In this document: positions 49,718 to 58,213 of the stretch, in pieces
How positions within the stretch are numbered: the stretch's first letter is position 1
How the letters are laid out: every line of letters begins with the position of its first letter
Assembly: GCF_000025545.1 (NCBI RefSeq)
Contig: NC_013930.1
Coordinates: forward strand, 1-64,000
Direction of reading: 5' to 3'
DNA length: 64,000 nucleotides
From: Thioalkalivibrio sp. K90mix
GTDB lineage: Bacteria > Pseudomonadota > Gammaproteobacteria > Ectothiorhodospirales > Ectothiorhodospiraceae
Made by a program: the position numbers and the translations under genes
Notes under the pieces: model-generated
Told to the model about the DNA's origin: nothing
Databases searched by the model: none
Seen by the model: the letters and a program-made list of their open reading frames with translations, nothing else

Positions 49718-50035
49718 ATGCGCAAGGGTGGCTCCATCGACTTCGATGGGGGTCTGACGGCAACACCCGTTCAGCCCCCGAAGAAACCAGTGGTGCTGAA
49801 CGAGCCGGAGGACGGAGCCAGTCTGTACGAGGCTATCGTGACGCACGATGCCTCCTGCTCGGCCGTGATTCGCGTGTACGCGAACTCAACCGAAGAGGCC
49901 CGTGAGATGATGTCCGATAGTCAGACGCTTCAGAATGTTTCCTTCGATCTTGATGACGACAACATGCCCAATCAGTATTACCTGGGCGATGAGGACGCCA
50001 TCGAGAAGATCGACTGCAACGAATCGGCAGCCTGA
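49718..50035 (+). CDS. hypothetical 105-residue acidic protein, 5' end uncertain
   Basis: The conservative start is ATG 49718, but the frame upstream to about 49640 reads convincingly (F-G-G-H-V-T-R-I-T-R-D-D-I-D-V-I-G) and lacks ATG, GTG or TTG, so a frameshift or unusual start is possible. The Y-E-A-I-V-T...V-Y-A-N-S-T-E-E-A-R-E-M segment resembles the product at 35249. Ends before a terminator. Confidence 0.6.
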   Translation: MRKGGSIDFDGGLTATPVQPPKKPVVLNEPEDGASLYEAIVTHDASCSAVIRVYANSTEEAREMMSDSQTLQNVSFDLDDDNMPNQYYLGDEDAIEKIDCNESAA

Positions 50036-50046
50036 CCGCCAAACCC

Positions 50047-50092
50047 ACCCCCCCCGGCCCCGCGAAAGCGGGTCGGGGGTTTTTTGTGGGGT
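50047..50092. terminator. intrinsic terminator between convergent genes
   Basis: CCCCCCGGCCCCGC GAAA GCGGGTCGGGGG followed by TTTTTT; the reverse side has a weak A tract. It separates the plus-strand series from phoH. Confidence 0.9.
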
Positions 50093-50098
50093 GGCGGG

Positions 50099-51499
50099 CT
50101 AGAGGTGTTCCGACGCGAAAGCCGACAATCGCGAACGCTCGCCCTGGATCAGCGCCAGATGCCCGCCATGGTCGAACTCGCGGAAGCGATCAACGACGTA
50201 GGTCAGGCCGGAGGAGGTCTCGGTCAGATAAGGGGTGTCGATTTGGTCCAGATTGCCGAGGGCCACGATCTTCGTGTCGGGCCCGGCGCGGGTGATCAGG
50301 GTTTTCATCTGCTTGACCGTGAGATTCTGGGCCTCGTCGAGAATGATGTAGCGGTTGAAGAAGGTCCGGCCGCGCATGAAGTTCATCGAGCGGACCTTGA
50401 CGCGCTTCTCGATCAGGTCGTGGGTTGCCTGACGGCTCCAGTCGCCGCTGGAGTCATCGATGTCTACCAACGCTTCCAGGTTGTCCATCAGTGCCCCCAT
50501 CCAGGGCATCATCTTTTCTTCTTCAGTGCCAGGCAGGAAGCCGATGTCCTCGCCTACCGGGATCGTCGCACGGGTCATCAGCACCTCGCGATAGGTCTTG
50601 CGATCGAGGACCTGGGAGAGTCCGGCCGCCAGTGCCAGAAGGGTCTTACCGGTGCCGGCACCCCCGACCAGGGAAACGAAATCGATCTCGGGGTCCATGA
50701 GGAGACGCAAGGCATAAGCCTGCTCCCGATTTCGTGGCTTCACGCCCCAAGACCCCATGGCATTCAGGTTTAGGGCCTCGAGGACGGCGCTGGGGGCGTC
50801 GCGGTCGACCTCGAGCACCATCGCGTCTAGCGGCAGATCGCCTTCGAGATACACGAACTGGTTGGGGCAAAACTCACGGGTAATCTCCCCATGCACGCGG
50901 TAATAGTCCTTGCCGTTGTGCGTCCAGGACTCCACCGTGGACTCCAGCGACTCCCAGAAATCCGCCGCCAGGGCATCCGACCCGCGCGGCAGGAGGTCCA
51001 GGTCGTCCACGGCGTGATCGTTCCGGTAGTCCTGCGCCTCGATCCCGGCCGCCGCGGCCTTGATTCGAAGGTTGATGTCCTTGGTGACCAGGGCCACCTT
51101 GCGCTCAGGGTTCCGTTCACACAGCGCCATCGCACAACCCAGGATGGTGTTGTCCGCGACATCCACTCCGAGTCCGTCTGGAACATTCGACTCGTCGCCA
51201 CGCGACTGGAAGTACAGGTGCCCCGTAGGGCGTTGCTCGTCGCACAGGGCCGACTCCCCCATGGACAGCGCAATACCATTGAGCAGGTTCTGGTGGCCGG
51301 CGGCCTGGATTAGATCATCGAGGAAGCGACTGGCCTGGCGCGCATTGCGGGCCACCTCATTTTGCCCCTTCTTGTGGCGATCCAACTCCTCCAGTACGGC
51401 CATCGGGATGAACAGATCATGCTCGTGGAAGCGAAACAGGGCAGTCGGGTCGTGCATCAGCACGTTGGTGTCGATGACAAAAAAGCAGGGTTGAGCCAT
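50099..51499 (-). CDS. PhoH-family ATPase with N-terminal PIN domain (PhoH2-type)
   Basis: The 466-residue protein has a PIN RNase domain (F-V-I-D-T-N-V-L-M-H-D, then A-D-N-T-I-L and V-T-K-D-I-N acidic clusters, residues 1-150) followed by a PhoH ATPase domain with Walker A G-G-A-G-T-G-K-T and Walker B Y-I-I-L-D-E-A-Q-N. Family members combine RNA helicase and RNase activity, and phages often carry phoH genes. ATG 51499 is preferred because ATG 51511 would overlap the AAGGA site. Confidence 0.88.
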   Translation of the reverse strand: MAQPCFFVIDTNVLMHDPTALFRFHEHDLFIPMAVLEELDRHKKGQNEVARNARQASRFLDDLIQAAGHQNLLNGIALSMGESALCDEQRPTGHLYFQSRGDESNVPDGLGVDVADNTILGCAMALCERNPERKVALVTKDINLRIKAAAAGIEAQDYRNDHAVDDLDLLPRGSDALAADFWESLESTVESWTHNGKDYYRVHGEITREFCPNQFVYLEGDLPLDAMVLEVDRDAPSAVLEALNLNAMGSWGVKPRNREQAYALRLLMDPEIDFVSLVGGAGTGKTLLALAAGLSQVLDRKTYREVLMTRATIPVGEDIGFLPGTEEEKMMPWMGALMDNLEALVDIDDSSGDWSRQATHDLIEKRVKVRSMNFMRGRTFFNRYIILDEAQNLTVKQMKTLITRAGPDTKIVALGNLDQIDTPYLTETSSGLTYVVDRFREFDHGGHLALIQGERSRLSAFASEHL

Positions 51500-51613
51500 A
51501 GCAGAGAGCATCCTTTCTCGTTGGGTTCCAGTCCTTGGAGTGCCGTGCGCAGTAAGCGCTAGGGCGGCACATCCTCAGCGTGCCGCCGTGAGGGTTGGTC
51601 GTTCAAATCGACC

Positions 51614-53992
51614 TCAAGAGGCATACAGTGCGGCCGGGCGTTCCCAGACCGGCGGCTTGGCCTCCATCGGGGACGGTTCCAGCGGTTCCGGTCGATGCAG
51701 GCCAAAGCCCTGTCCGTAGTCGATGCCGATCTCGCGCAGTGACACCAGAAGGCGCGGGTCGGAGACGAACTCGGCAACCGTCTCCAGGCCCATCACATGC
51801 CCGATATGGTGGATGCTCTCCACCATTGCATGGTGAATCGGGTCCTCGGCCATATCGCGAACGAAGCTCCCGTCAATCTTGATGTAGTCGACCTTGAGAT
51901 CGCGCAGGTAGCCAAACGAGGACATGCCTACGCCGAAATCATCCAGCGCGAACCGGCAGCCCAGCCCTCGCAGCTCCTTCATAAAGCGGCTGGCCTGGTC
52001 CAGGTTGGCAATGGCCGCGGTCTCGGTGATCTCGAAGCAGATCCGGGAGGGGTCGACGCGTGTGTGGCGGAAGATCTTGGTAATGAAGTCGAGCATCTCG
52101 ATGTCGCATAGCGACTGCCCGGACAGGTTGACGGAGTAGCGGCCCTTGAACCCGCTTCCGGGGTTCGCCATGTGGGTGAGCACGCGGCGAATCACCCAGC
52201 GATCGATTTGCGGCATGATCCCGAAGCGTTCGGCGGCCGGGATAAACGTGCCTGGGGAGAGAAGCTCGCCTTTCTGGTCCAGAACGCGCACCAGGACCTC
52301 GGTGTACCCCTTCCCCTTCCCCGACACCGGGCAGATGTTCTGCCCGTGGAGCCACAGACGATCGGCCTCGATGGCCTCGCTGATTGCCTGCACACAGTGC
52401 ATGTGATCCTCGCAGTACGCCACGTTTTCGTCCCCCGAATGGGTAACGTGGATCCGGTTGCGCCCCGCCTCCTTGGCGAGGTAGCACGCGGCGTCCGCCT
52501 TGCTCATAAACTGCTCGGCATCCCCAGTGTCGGGGTCAATGGGGGCTACACCGATCGAGACCCCTACCGTAAAGACCTTGCCCTGCCACTCGAAGCGGCC
52601 CTCGGCCACGGATGCGCGGATCTTTTCCGCGATCGCCTCCGCCTCTCCAAGTGTGCAGCGTTCCAGCAAAATCCCGAACTCATCTCCCCCCAGTCGGGCA
52701 AGCACGTCGCTGCTGCGCAAGCGCTCCTGGAACTGCGTCGCAAGCTGGCGGAGCAGCTCATCACCCGCCGGGTGTCCGCAGGTATCGTTGACTACCTTGA
52801 ACTGATCGAGATCGAGATAGATCAAGCTGTGATCGATCCCATTACGACGCGCATGGATGACCATTTTGCGCAGGCGCCGCTCGAACTCAGCTCGGTTGGG
52901 AAGGCCGGTCAGCTCATCGTGGCGGGCCGCCCAGATCAGATCCCGTTCCAATGAGCGTGAGCGCGTCACATCGCGGAAGACCAGGGCCGCGCCTATGATG
53001 GCACCGGATCGGTTACGGATCGGCGAGGCGACCTCTTCGATCTCGTACTGCTGGCCGGTGCGCGACACCAGCATCTGGTCATGCCGCAGGCCCGAGGCCA
53101 TGCCGTCGTAGACGCACTCGGTCAAGGGGTGATAAATGCGGGTGCCACTGGATGCGTCGATCAGCATAAACACGTCGTCCAGGCGGTGGTTGACCGCCTC
53201 GTCATGCGTCCACCCCGTCAAATGCTCGGCGACAGGGTTGAGGTATTCGACATGCCCGCGCAGATCCGTCGTGATCACCGCATCCCCGATCGCGTGGAGC
53301 GTCACCTGGGCGCGCTCCTTCTCGTGGAAGAGTTCGGATTCCGAGCGGGCGGTGCGGCGATACACGAGCCACCCCGCCAGCAGCCCAACGATCAGAGACA
53401 GCCCGCCCAAAAGGGGTAATGCCACTATGGCCTTCGCATAGTCCGACGAGGACGAATCCCGGAGCGAGTCCGCCGCTTCGGCGTGGCGCCGCATCAGCTC
53501 CCCAAAAAACGCATCGAGCTCGGCGTGACGTGGGAGGAACGCATCCAGTTCCTCGATCGGAAGCGCGCCCAGTGCAGCCCGCTCAAGCGCGAGGCCCTGG
53601 GAGAATCCCGTGTCCGCCAGGGCCAATTGCCAGGCCTGATACTCATCGGATGCGGCTGTTTCGGAGTCGACCAACTGACGATACGCGTCGTGCAATACGT
53701 CAATACGATGATCCGCCTGCGCAAAGCCTTCGAACGCGTCGGCGTCTTCCCGAGAGAGTGACGCCTGAATGAGGTAGGAAGTCCGGTTTAATGCCGCGTG
53801 GCGTGCCTCGTAAAGGAGCTGAAGCGTCGTATTAGAAGTAACCAGCTGCTGCTTCTGCGATTGCGCATGCGCCAAGCGATCCATCCCGATCCAAATCAGG
53901 ATCAGGAGCAGAAAGAGAACGAAGCCAAAACCGAGAATGATGGCGGACGTTGAGCCTGTCCGCGATGACGCAATGTCCGTTTGCGATTCCAC
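51614..53992 (-). CDS. membrane-bound PAS-GGDEF-EAL cyclic-di-GMP enzyme
   Basis: The 792-residue protein has two membrane helices (about 18-36 and 188-210) bracketing a helical sensor, a PAS domain (about 230-350), GGDEF (R-L-G-G-D-E-F, about 440) and EAL. The EAL signature reads E-V-L; V-N-L-S, F-E-I-T-E-T, D-D-F-G and K-I-D-G-S-F are present, so both activities look possible. No inhibitory RxxD is obvious. A TCAAAGG-like site is weak; single gene. It may adjust c-di-GMP of the host. Confidence 0.88.
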   Translation of the reverse strand: MESQTDIASSRTGSTSAIILGFGFVLFLLLILIWIGMDRLAHAQSQKQQLVTSNTTLQLLYEARHAALNRTSYLIQASLSREDADAFEGFAQADHRIDVLHDAYRQLVDSETAASDEYQAWQLALADTGFSQGLALERAALGALPIEELDAFLPRHAELDAFFGELMRRHAEAADSLRDSSSSDYAKAIVALPLLGGLSLIVGLLAGWLVYRRTARSESELFHEKERAQVTLHAIGDAVITTDLRGHVEYLNPVAEHLTGWTHDEAVNHRLDDVFMLIDASSGTRIYHPLTECVYDGMASGLRHDQMLVSRTGQQYEIEEVASPIRNRSGAIIGAALVFRDVTRSRSLERDLIWAARHDELTGLPNRAEFERRLRKMVIHARRNGIDHSLIYLDLDQFKVVNDTCGHPAGDELLRQLATQFQERLRSSDVLARLGGDEFGILLERCTLGEAEAIAEKIRASVAEGRFEWQGKVFTVGVSIGVAPIDPDTGDAEQFMSKADAACYLAKEAGRNRIHVTHSGDENVAYCEDHMHCVQAISEAIEADRLWLHGQNICPVSGKGKGYTEVLVRVLDQKGELLSPGTFIPAAERFGIMPQIDRWVIRRVLTHMANPGSGFKGRYSVNLSGQSLCDIEMLDFITKIFRHTRVDPSRICFEITETAAIANLDQASRFMKELRGLGCRFALDDFGVGMSSFGYLRDLKVDYIKIDGSFVRDMAEDPIHHAMVESIHHIGHVMGLETVAEFVSDPRLLVSLREIGIDYGQGFGLHRPEPLEPSPMEAKPPVWERPAALYAS

Positions 53993-54128
53993 CCAAACAC
54001 TCCTTTGTTCGAGGGGGAGGGAAGCTCATGGGGTGCGACAACAAGAAAGCCGCCATCCAAGCGGCTTGAACCCTATACCGTTCAAGGGGGCTCGGTCAAT
54101 TCCGGGCACACCTCACGGGTTTTGCCTG

Positions 54129-54473
54129 TCAGGCGGACACCAGTCCAACAAGGCGATACAAGGCCAGCAGCGCAGTAACGCCACCGAGCCAGACGACATA
54201 GAACAACAGGCGACCGAAGTGCCTCCAGGGCGAGATGGATGAGGTCCATCGGGCCTGTGGATTCATGGCGGCCGACACCCAGAAAGACCAGACGAAGACC
54301 AGCCCCAGGACGGCGCCGTGCTCCTCCATCAAAGCCACCAGGATCGAAATCAGCACAATGACGCCCAGTAGAATCTTTTCGAGCGCAAACTGGGGTCTAT
54401 ACGAAAACACCTGACGCAAGGCCGAGGGGATCGTGGTGGGGATGCCGTCGGAAGGTGGTGTGTGCCGGGTCAT
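54129..54473 (-). CDS. three-helix membrane protein
   Basis: 114 residues with hydrophobic segments at about 35-50, 55-72 and 85-110. GAGGATCGACC precedes the ATG. Family not recognised. The IS605-type element inserted just upstream of it. Confidence 0.65.
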   Translation of the reverse strand: MTRHTPPSDGIPTTIPSALRQVFSYRPQFALEKILLGVIVLISILVALMEEHGAVLGLVFVWSFWVSAAMNPQARWTSSISPWRHFGRLLFYVVWLGGVTALLALYRLVGLVSA

Positions 54474-54524
54474 GGTCGATCCTCAAGTGCGGTCGGGTCT
54501 GACGCTCCATTCACGAGGACAAGC

Positions 54525-54640
54525 GTTGACTGCTCTCCGCCCTAAAGGACGGAGATTCCCAATTCATCGAGAACTGCCCATGCCACAATCACGGCGCAGG
54601 ACTGACATTCTCTCCAAGGGCGCGCACCGCCAGCCCGGCG
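54525..54640 (-). ncRNA. predicted omega RNA region at the tnpB 3' end
   Basis: In characterised elements the guide (omega) RNA overlaps the tnpB 3' end and the right-end hairpin. That hairpin is present here, and the sequence beyond 54525 would act as guide. Position inferred, not measured. Confidence 0.4.
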
Positions 54641-55710
54641 GCTTTGATGTTGACCGCGGCGTTCACGTCGCGGTCGTGTTCGGTGCAGCATTCGGGGCAG
54701 GTCCAGGTGCGAACGGACAACGGCAGTGCGTCGACCACATGGCCGCAGTGCGAACACCGTTTGCTCGACGGGTACCACGGGTCGATGGCGACCAGTTGCC
54801 GCCCGGCCCATTCGGCTTTGTACGCCAGTTGCCGGACAAACTCGCCCCAGCCCGCATCACTGATGGCTTTTGCCAGATGCGGGTTGCGCAGCATGTTCTT
54901 CACCTTCAGGGATTCGACGCAGATCACTTGGTTCTCGTTGACGATCTGGCGGGACTGCTTGTGCAAGCGGTCCATCCGGCAATCGGCGATTTTGGCGTGA
55001 AGTCGCGCCACCTTCTGTCGGGCCTTGGCACGGTTCTTCGAGCCGAGTTTCTTGCGGCTCAGTCGTCGTTGCGCCAAGGCCAGTCGGGCGGCGTATTTTG
55101 CCGTATGGCGGGGATTGCCGGTTCGATGCCCGTCGCTGGTGACGAACATGTCCTTCAGTCCGAGATCGATACCCACCATCTTCGGGGTGACGGGCCGCTT
55201 CTCGGGGTTGAACTCGCACAGGCAGCTCACGAAGTAGCGGCCGGCCGAGTCCATGGAGATGTTGATACTGGTGGGTTCGGAGGGAAGCGTCCGACTCCAC
55301 CGGATGTTCAAGGGCTCCCGGCACTTGGCCAGGAACAGTTGCCCTTCCCGGTACTGGAACGCCGAACGGGTGAACTCCGCCGACTGGCGGGCACGTTTCT
55401 TCTTGAAGTTCGGGTACCGGGCGCGGCCCGCGAAGAAATTCTTGAACGCGGTCTGCTGATGGCGAAGACACTGCTGAAGCGGCACCGAGCTGACCTCGTT
55501 GAGGAAGGCCGTTTCCTCGGCCTTTTTCATCGCGGTCAGGTAGGCGCTGGCCTCGGTATAGGCGATCTTCTCCTGGCGCTCAAAGAACGCATCCGTGCGG
55601 TAGCGCAGCACGGTGTTGTACACCAGGCGCACGCAACCGAACGTCCGCGCCAGAAGCACTTCCTGCTCCGGCGTCGGATAGAAACGGTATTTGTAGGCGC
55701 GCTTCACCAT
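54589..55710 (-). CDS. tnpB: TnpB RNA-guided nuclease of IS605-type element
   Basis: The 373-residue protein has the N-terminal Y-K-Y-R-F-Y-P-T-P-E-Q, the RuvC motifs G-I-D-L-G-L-K-D (first Asp), C-V-E-S-L-K-V-K-N-M (Glu) and D-R-D-V-N-A-A-V-N-I (last Asp), and a C-x-x-C...C-x-x-C zinc finger between the last two. All catalytic residues are present, so it is probably active as a reRNA-guided DNA endonuclease. Confidence 0.92.
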   Translation of the reverse strand: MVKRAYKYRFYPTPEQEVLLARTFGCVRLVYNTVLRYRTDAFFERQEKIAYTEASAYLTAMKKAEETAFLNEVSSVPLQQCLRHQQTAFKNFFAGRARYPNFKKKRARQSAEFTRSAFQYREGQLFLAKCREPLNIRWSRTLPSEPTSINISMDSAGRYFVSCLCEFNPEKRPVTPKMVGIDLGLKDMFVTSDGHRTGNPRHTAKYAARLALAQRRLSRKKLGSKNRAKARQKVARLHAKIADCRMDRLHKQSRQIVNENQVICVESLKVKNMLRNPHLAKAISDAGWGEFVRQLAYKAEWAGRQLVAIDPWYPSSKRCSHCGHVVDALPLSVRTWTCPECCTEHDRDVNAAVNIKAAGLAVRALGENVSPAP

Positions 55711-55741
55711 GTCTTACAGCTTACCAAGCGTTCTGTAACAC

Positions 55742-55984
55742 TCAACCACAAGGGCGCGCTTCCTCCTCGGCCTGAACGCCGAGGTCTCCGCGCGGGGGGG
55801 GTGATGAAAAGGCGGCATGCGGGTTCTGCTCACGCCATAGGGCTAAAGCTAGAGAGCGCTCGCGCACCAGGGGTCCACTGTACGCACTGTAGTGACGCCC
55901 GCAGCCGGGGCATCGAGCTTCCAGGGGATCGCCGACCAGGAAGTCGATCTGGCAGCCCAGGCAGAACAAGCGCTCTGATGTCAT
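55742..55984 (-). CDS. zinc-ribbon protein with 3' end replaced by an insertion element
   Basis: 80 residues starting M-T-S-E-R-L-F-C-L-G-C behind CAGGATATTACG. C-L-G-C...C-P-G-C suggests a zinc ribbon. The last ~17 codons (after H-A-A-F-S-S-P-P-P) are read from the left end of the IS605-type element, so the native C-terminus is lost. Second gene of the operon from 56312. Confidence 0.65.
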   Translation of the reverse strand: MTSERLFCLGCQIDFLVGDPLEARCPGCGRHYSAYSGPLVRERSLALALWREQNPHAAFSSPPPRGDLGVQAEEEARPCG

Positions 55985-56009
55985 CGTAATATCCTGCTGG
56001 GAGGGCAAA

Positions 56010-56312
56010 TCAGGCGGACTTGCAGAGCGAGAGGTGGCGCTTCGGGCGAATGTGTTCCTGCTCGCGAATACTTCCTTCGATCGCGCGCAGTGCGTTGTCT
56101 TCGCCAAGCACTTTCACCAGAAAGCGCGCCTGGTGCCGGGGGCTGGTATGCGGACTCGGGGCCTCCAGCGCGCCAAGGGCCTCGGGGCCGATGGCATCGA
56201 CGATCGAGCGTACCAACGGCTGCACCAGGGGGGCGCCAAATCGGGATGCAAGGTGCTCGCATTCCTCAGCGGCATTAAAGGTCGGGTGGTAAGCCAGCGC
56301 CTGTGCAGTCAT
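56010..56312 (-). CDS. hypothetical 100-residue protein
   Basis: Helical, with His-rich middle and basic C-terminus. AAGGAGGAGAG precedes the ATG. Family not recognised. First gene after the promoter at 56390-56363. Confidence 0.65.
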   Translation of the reverse strand: MTAQALAYHPTFNAAEECEHLASRFGAPLVQPLVRSIVDAIGPEALGALEAPSPHTSPRHQARFLVKVLGEDNALRAIEGSIREQEHIRPKRHLSLCKSA

Positions 56313-56362
56313 CTCTCCTCCTTGAGGACGATTGGTTGATTGGGGTTCTGGATCGCTCGCAA

Positions 56363-56390
56363 ATACTACTCACGACACGTTGGGTGTCGA
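56363..56390 (-). promoter_or_regulatory. TCGACA-family promoter, minus strand
   Basis: Reading leftwards TCGACA (56390-56385), 16 bases, TAGTAT (56368-56363), upstream of the operon at 56312. Confidence 0.6.
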
Positions 56391-56534
56391 GTTTCGTGAA
56401 TGGGGGAATCAGGACTTCGATCGATCAGCAATCCATTGCTAAGGGTGGCAGCCTCTGGCCCTCTGTGGCGCGCACTGTAGTGCGGCGTGACCGGACCTTC
56501 AAGTAGCGCAAGCGGATGGCGCGCTCACAACTGC

Positions 56535-56866
56535 CCCATAAAAAACGCCGGCCTGATCGTCCTGATCGGTGCCGGCGTCGGTACGGGGTCGCTGATGTCC
56601 ATGAGCAACCGCTGCATTGTGCGTTGTCACCTGCAACGCGCGGCGCCGTGAGGTGGCGTTTCCCCTTGGCCCTGCCGAGGAGATGGGCGCGATGGCCCGG
56701 CGGCAGTCCTTGGTGCAGGGGTTTTCGGGGCCATATCCCTCGGGCACTCGCCTGCCAATCCCACCCCTGTTCCAGTTGGCCGGGGCCGCCGGTGTTTCGC
56801 CTCAGCCGCCACAGGCGACCGGTGTGTTGTAAGGCCCCAGGTTGATCGATGCCGTGCGGCTGTCGA
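56535..56866 (-). ncRNA. 291-bp transcription unit copy B (candidate small RNA)
   Basis: Inverted copy of 39434-39724: TCGACA (56866-56861), 16 bases, CAACCT, then the 291-base block down to the terminator at 56568-56538. By reading one substitution separates the copies. Sequence outside the block, including the promoter spacer, is different, so selection or conversion acts on the transcribed part. Confidence 0.55.
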
Positions 56867-57180
56867 TTTTTTCGCTCCTTCGCACCTGGGGTTGAACCGC
56901 GTCCCTGCGATCCGTGCATCCGTGCCGGGCTCCTGCCCTAGTCTCCCTTGCCTCGTCCTGGGCCTGCGCTCCCTGCGCGCTTTTCCTGTTTTGGCGCTGG
57001 ATCCTTCCAGCTGCTCATCCCGGCTGTTCCGTTCCTGAGATGACTCCAGATTGCCCGAAGAAAACCGGTTGTCGATTTCTTGAAGGACGACCGCGAAAAA
57101 ACCGGAAATCCGAGCCGTCGACTTTTTGAAGAACGCGTGGCAGGGTCTAAAGAGCGAGTTGCAAAAGGACAAGGAACGTT
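56867..57180. other. intergenic region with further promoter-like sites
   Basis: Minus strand: TCGACA at 57075-57070 with CAATCT after 16 bases. A 26-codon frame follows (start about 57017). Plus strand: GTCGATTTCTTGAAGGACG (57071) and GTCGACTTTTTGAAGAACG (57117) are two similar boxes; TTGAAG with TAAAGA after 16 bases could drive the gene at 57181. No solid gene seen. Confidence 0.45.
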
Positions 57181-57411
57181 ATGACCGCACATACGGGGAC
57201 CATTACACCCCGTCAGATGCTACTGGGGGTCTACAAGGCCACTTCAGATGCCGCGCCCGTCGAGGTCCGCAGGATCGTCACGATGAATGAACTGGAGGCG
57301 GCCGATGAAGACGGCGGCGAGGCCGCGATGCTCGAGCTCATTGAAAGACGGGCGCACGAGCACGCCGCTCGGGGGAAGACCACGTCCTGGCCGGACCCGG
57401 ATAGCGCCTGA
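57181..57411 (+). CDS. hypothetical 76-residue acidic protein
   Basis: Helical, Glu/Ala-rich. AAGGAACGTT precedes the ATG. Family not recognised. Confidence 0.6.
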   Translation: MTAHTGTITPRQMLLGVYKATSDAAPVEVRRIVTMNELEAADEDGGEAAMLELIERRAHEHAARGKTTSWPDPDSA

Positions 57412-57442
57412 CACTAGAATGCTTGAACACTAGGGAGGGTGT

Positions 57443-57754
57443 ATGCAGATCCAGAACCGAACCATTACCGGACGCTCGATTCAGTGCGCGCGCGACGGTC
57501 AGCCCGCCGTCCTGCTTCGCATCGAACGACTGGAGCTGGAGGGAGGCCACCTCCGCGCTCAGGCGGTCTGGGCGGACAGCCTGACGCCGGCACCTGGCGG
57601 CGCGGTCGTGCTCGATGCAGCGGCGGCGCAGGAGCTTCCGGCGGATCCGGAACAGCAGGCCATCGACCTGCTCAGGCGGCTCGGATGGGTGCCTTCGGGG
57701 AAGATGCCAGGACCGCAAAGCTGGACCGACGCCCACGACCCCATGGGGTTCTGA
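57443..57754 (+). CDS. hypothetical 103-residue protein
   Basis: Beta-rich first half (RSIQCARDGQPAVLLRIERL), helical second half. GGGAGGGTGT precedes the ATG. Convergent with the operon ending at 57787. Family not recognised. Confidence 0.6.
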   Translation: MQIQNRTITGRSIQCARDGQPAVLLRIERLELEGGHLRAQAVWADSLTPAPGGAVVLDAAAAQELPADPEQQAIDLLRRLGWVPSGKMPGPQSWTDAHDPMGF

Positions 57755-57786
57755 ATCGCAGCCCCGGCCTCGACCAGTGGCCGGGT

Positions 57787-58212
57787 TTAGGAACCTTGCT
57801 CGTCTTCCGGCCCGCGGTCCGGTTTTTCCAGCAGCCGCGGCCCATGCTCCCGAAGGGACTCAAGACCGGTTTGCAGACTCAGACCGTGGATGTAGCCCTC
57901 CACCTCGGTCTTCGCGGATTCCTTGGCGGCCTCCATGGCCTCGACGAACTGGCTGTGGACATGCGACACGTTCTGCGGCGCATTCTCGAGCCGGATCTTC
58001 ATCGAAAGAACAGCGGCCTTCAGCTTGCCCTTGGGAATCGATCCTGGTGCCGAGGCCAGCGCCAACATGAGCCACAGAATGAGGGTGCAACGCTTCTTCA
58101 GAGCCTTGTACCTGACCTCAAGCGAGGCGACCACTCCGTCAATGGATTCCTGTCGAACGGGCTCCGCACCCAAGTCGAACCGGATTTCGTTCTCATCGTT
58201 GTACATCGACAT
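57787..58212 (-). CDS. hypothetical 141-residue helical protein, coupled to ligA
   Basis: Starts MSMYNDENEIRFDLG; the start codon lies 1 bp past the ligase stop codon (TAAaATG), so the genes are coupled. A moderately hydrophobic central helix (about residues 42-58) and a long amphipathic tail. Family not recognised. Confidence 0.65.
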   Translation of the reverse strand: MSMYNDENEIRFDLGAEPVRQESIDGVVASLEVRYKALKKRCTLILWLMLALASAPGSIPKGKLKAAVLSMKIRLENAPQNVSHVHSQFVEAMEAAKESAKTEVEGYIHGLSLQTGLESLREHGPRLLEKPDRGPEDEQGS

Positions 58213-58213
58213 T

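Larger units (their letters stand above)
54525..55800 (-). mobile_element. IS200/IS605-superfamily element carrying only tnpB
   Basis: Contains tnpB and both structured ends. The right end (54525-54565, minus strand) is CTCCGTCCTTTAGGGCGGAG followed by AGCAGTCAA, typical of these elements. The left end has the hairpin CCTCGGCCTGAACGCCGAGG (55765-55784). There is no tnpA, so it is non-autonomous. The outer left boundary is approximate. It interrupts the 3' end of the gene at 55984-55742. Confidence 0.8.

Noticed and set aside
54433-55989. 518-codon plus-strand frame opposite tnpB
   Set aside because: Antisense shadow of tnpB, which has all expected catalytic motifs on the minus strand.
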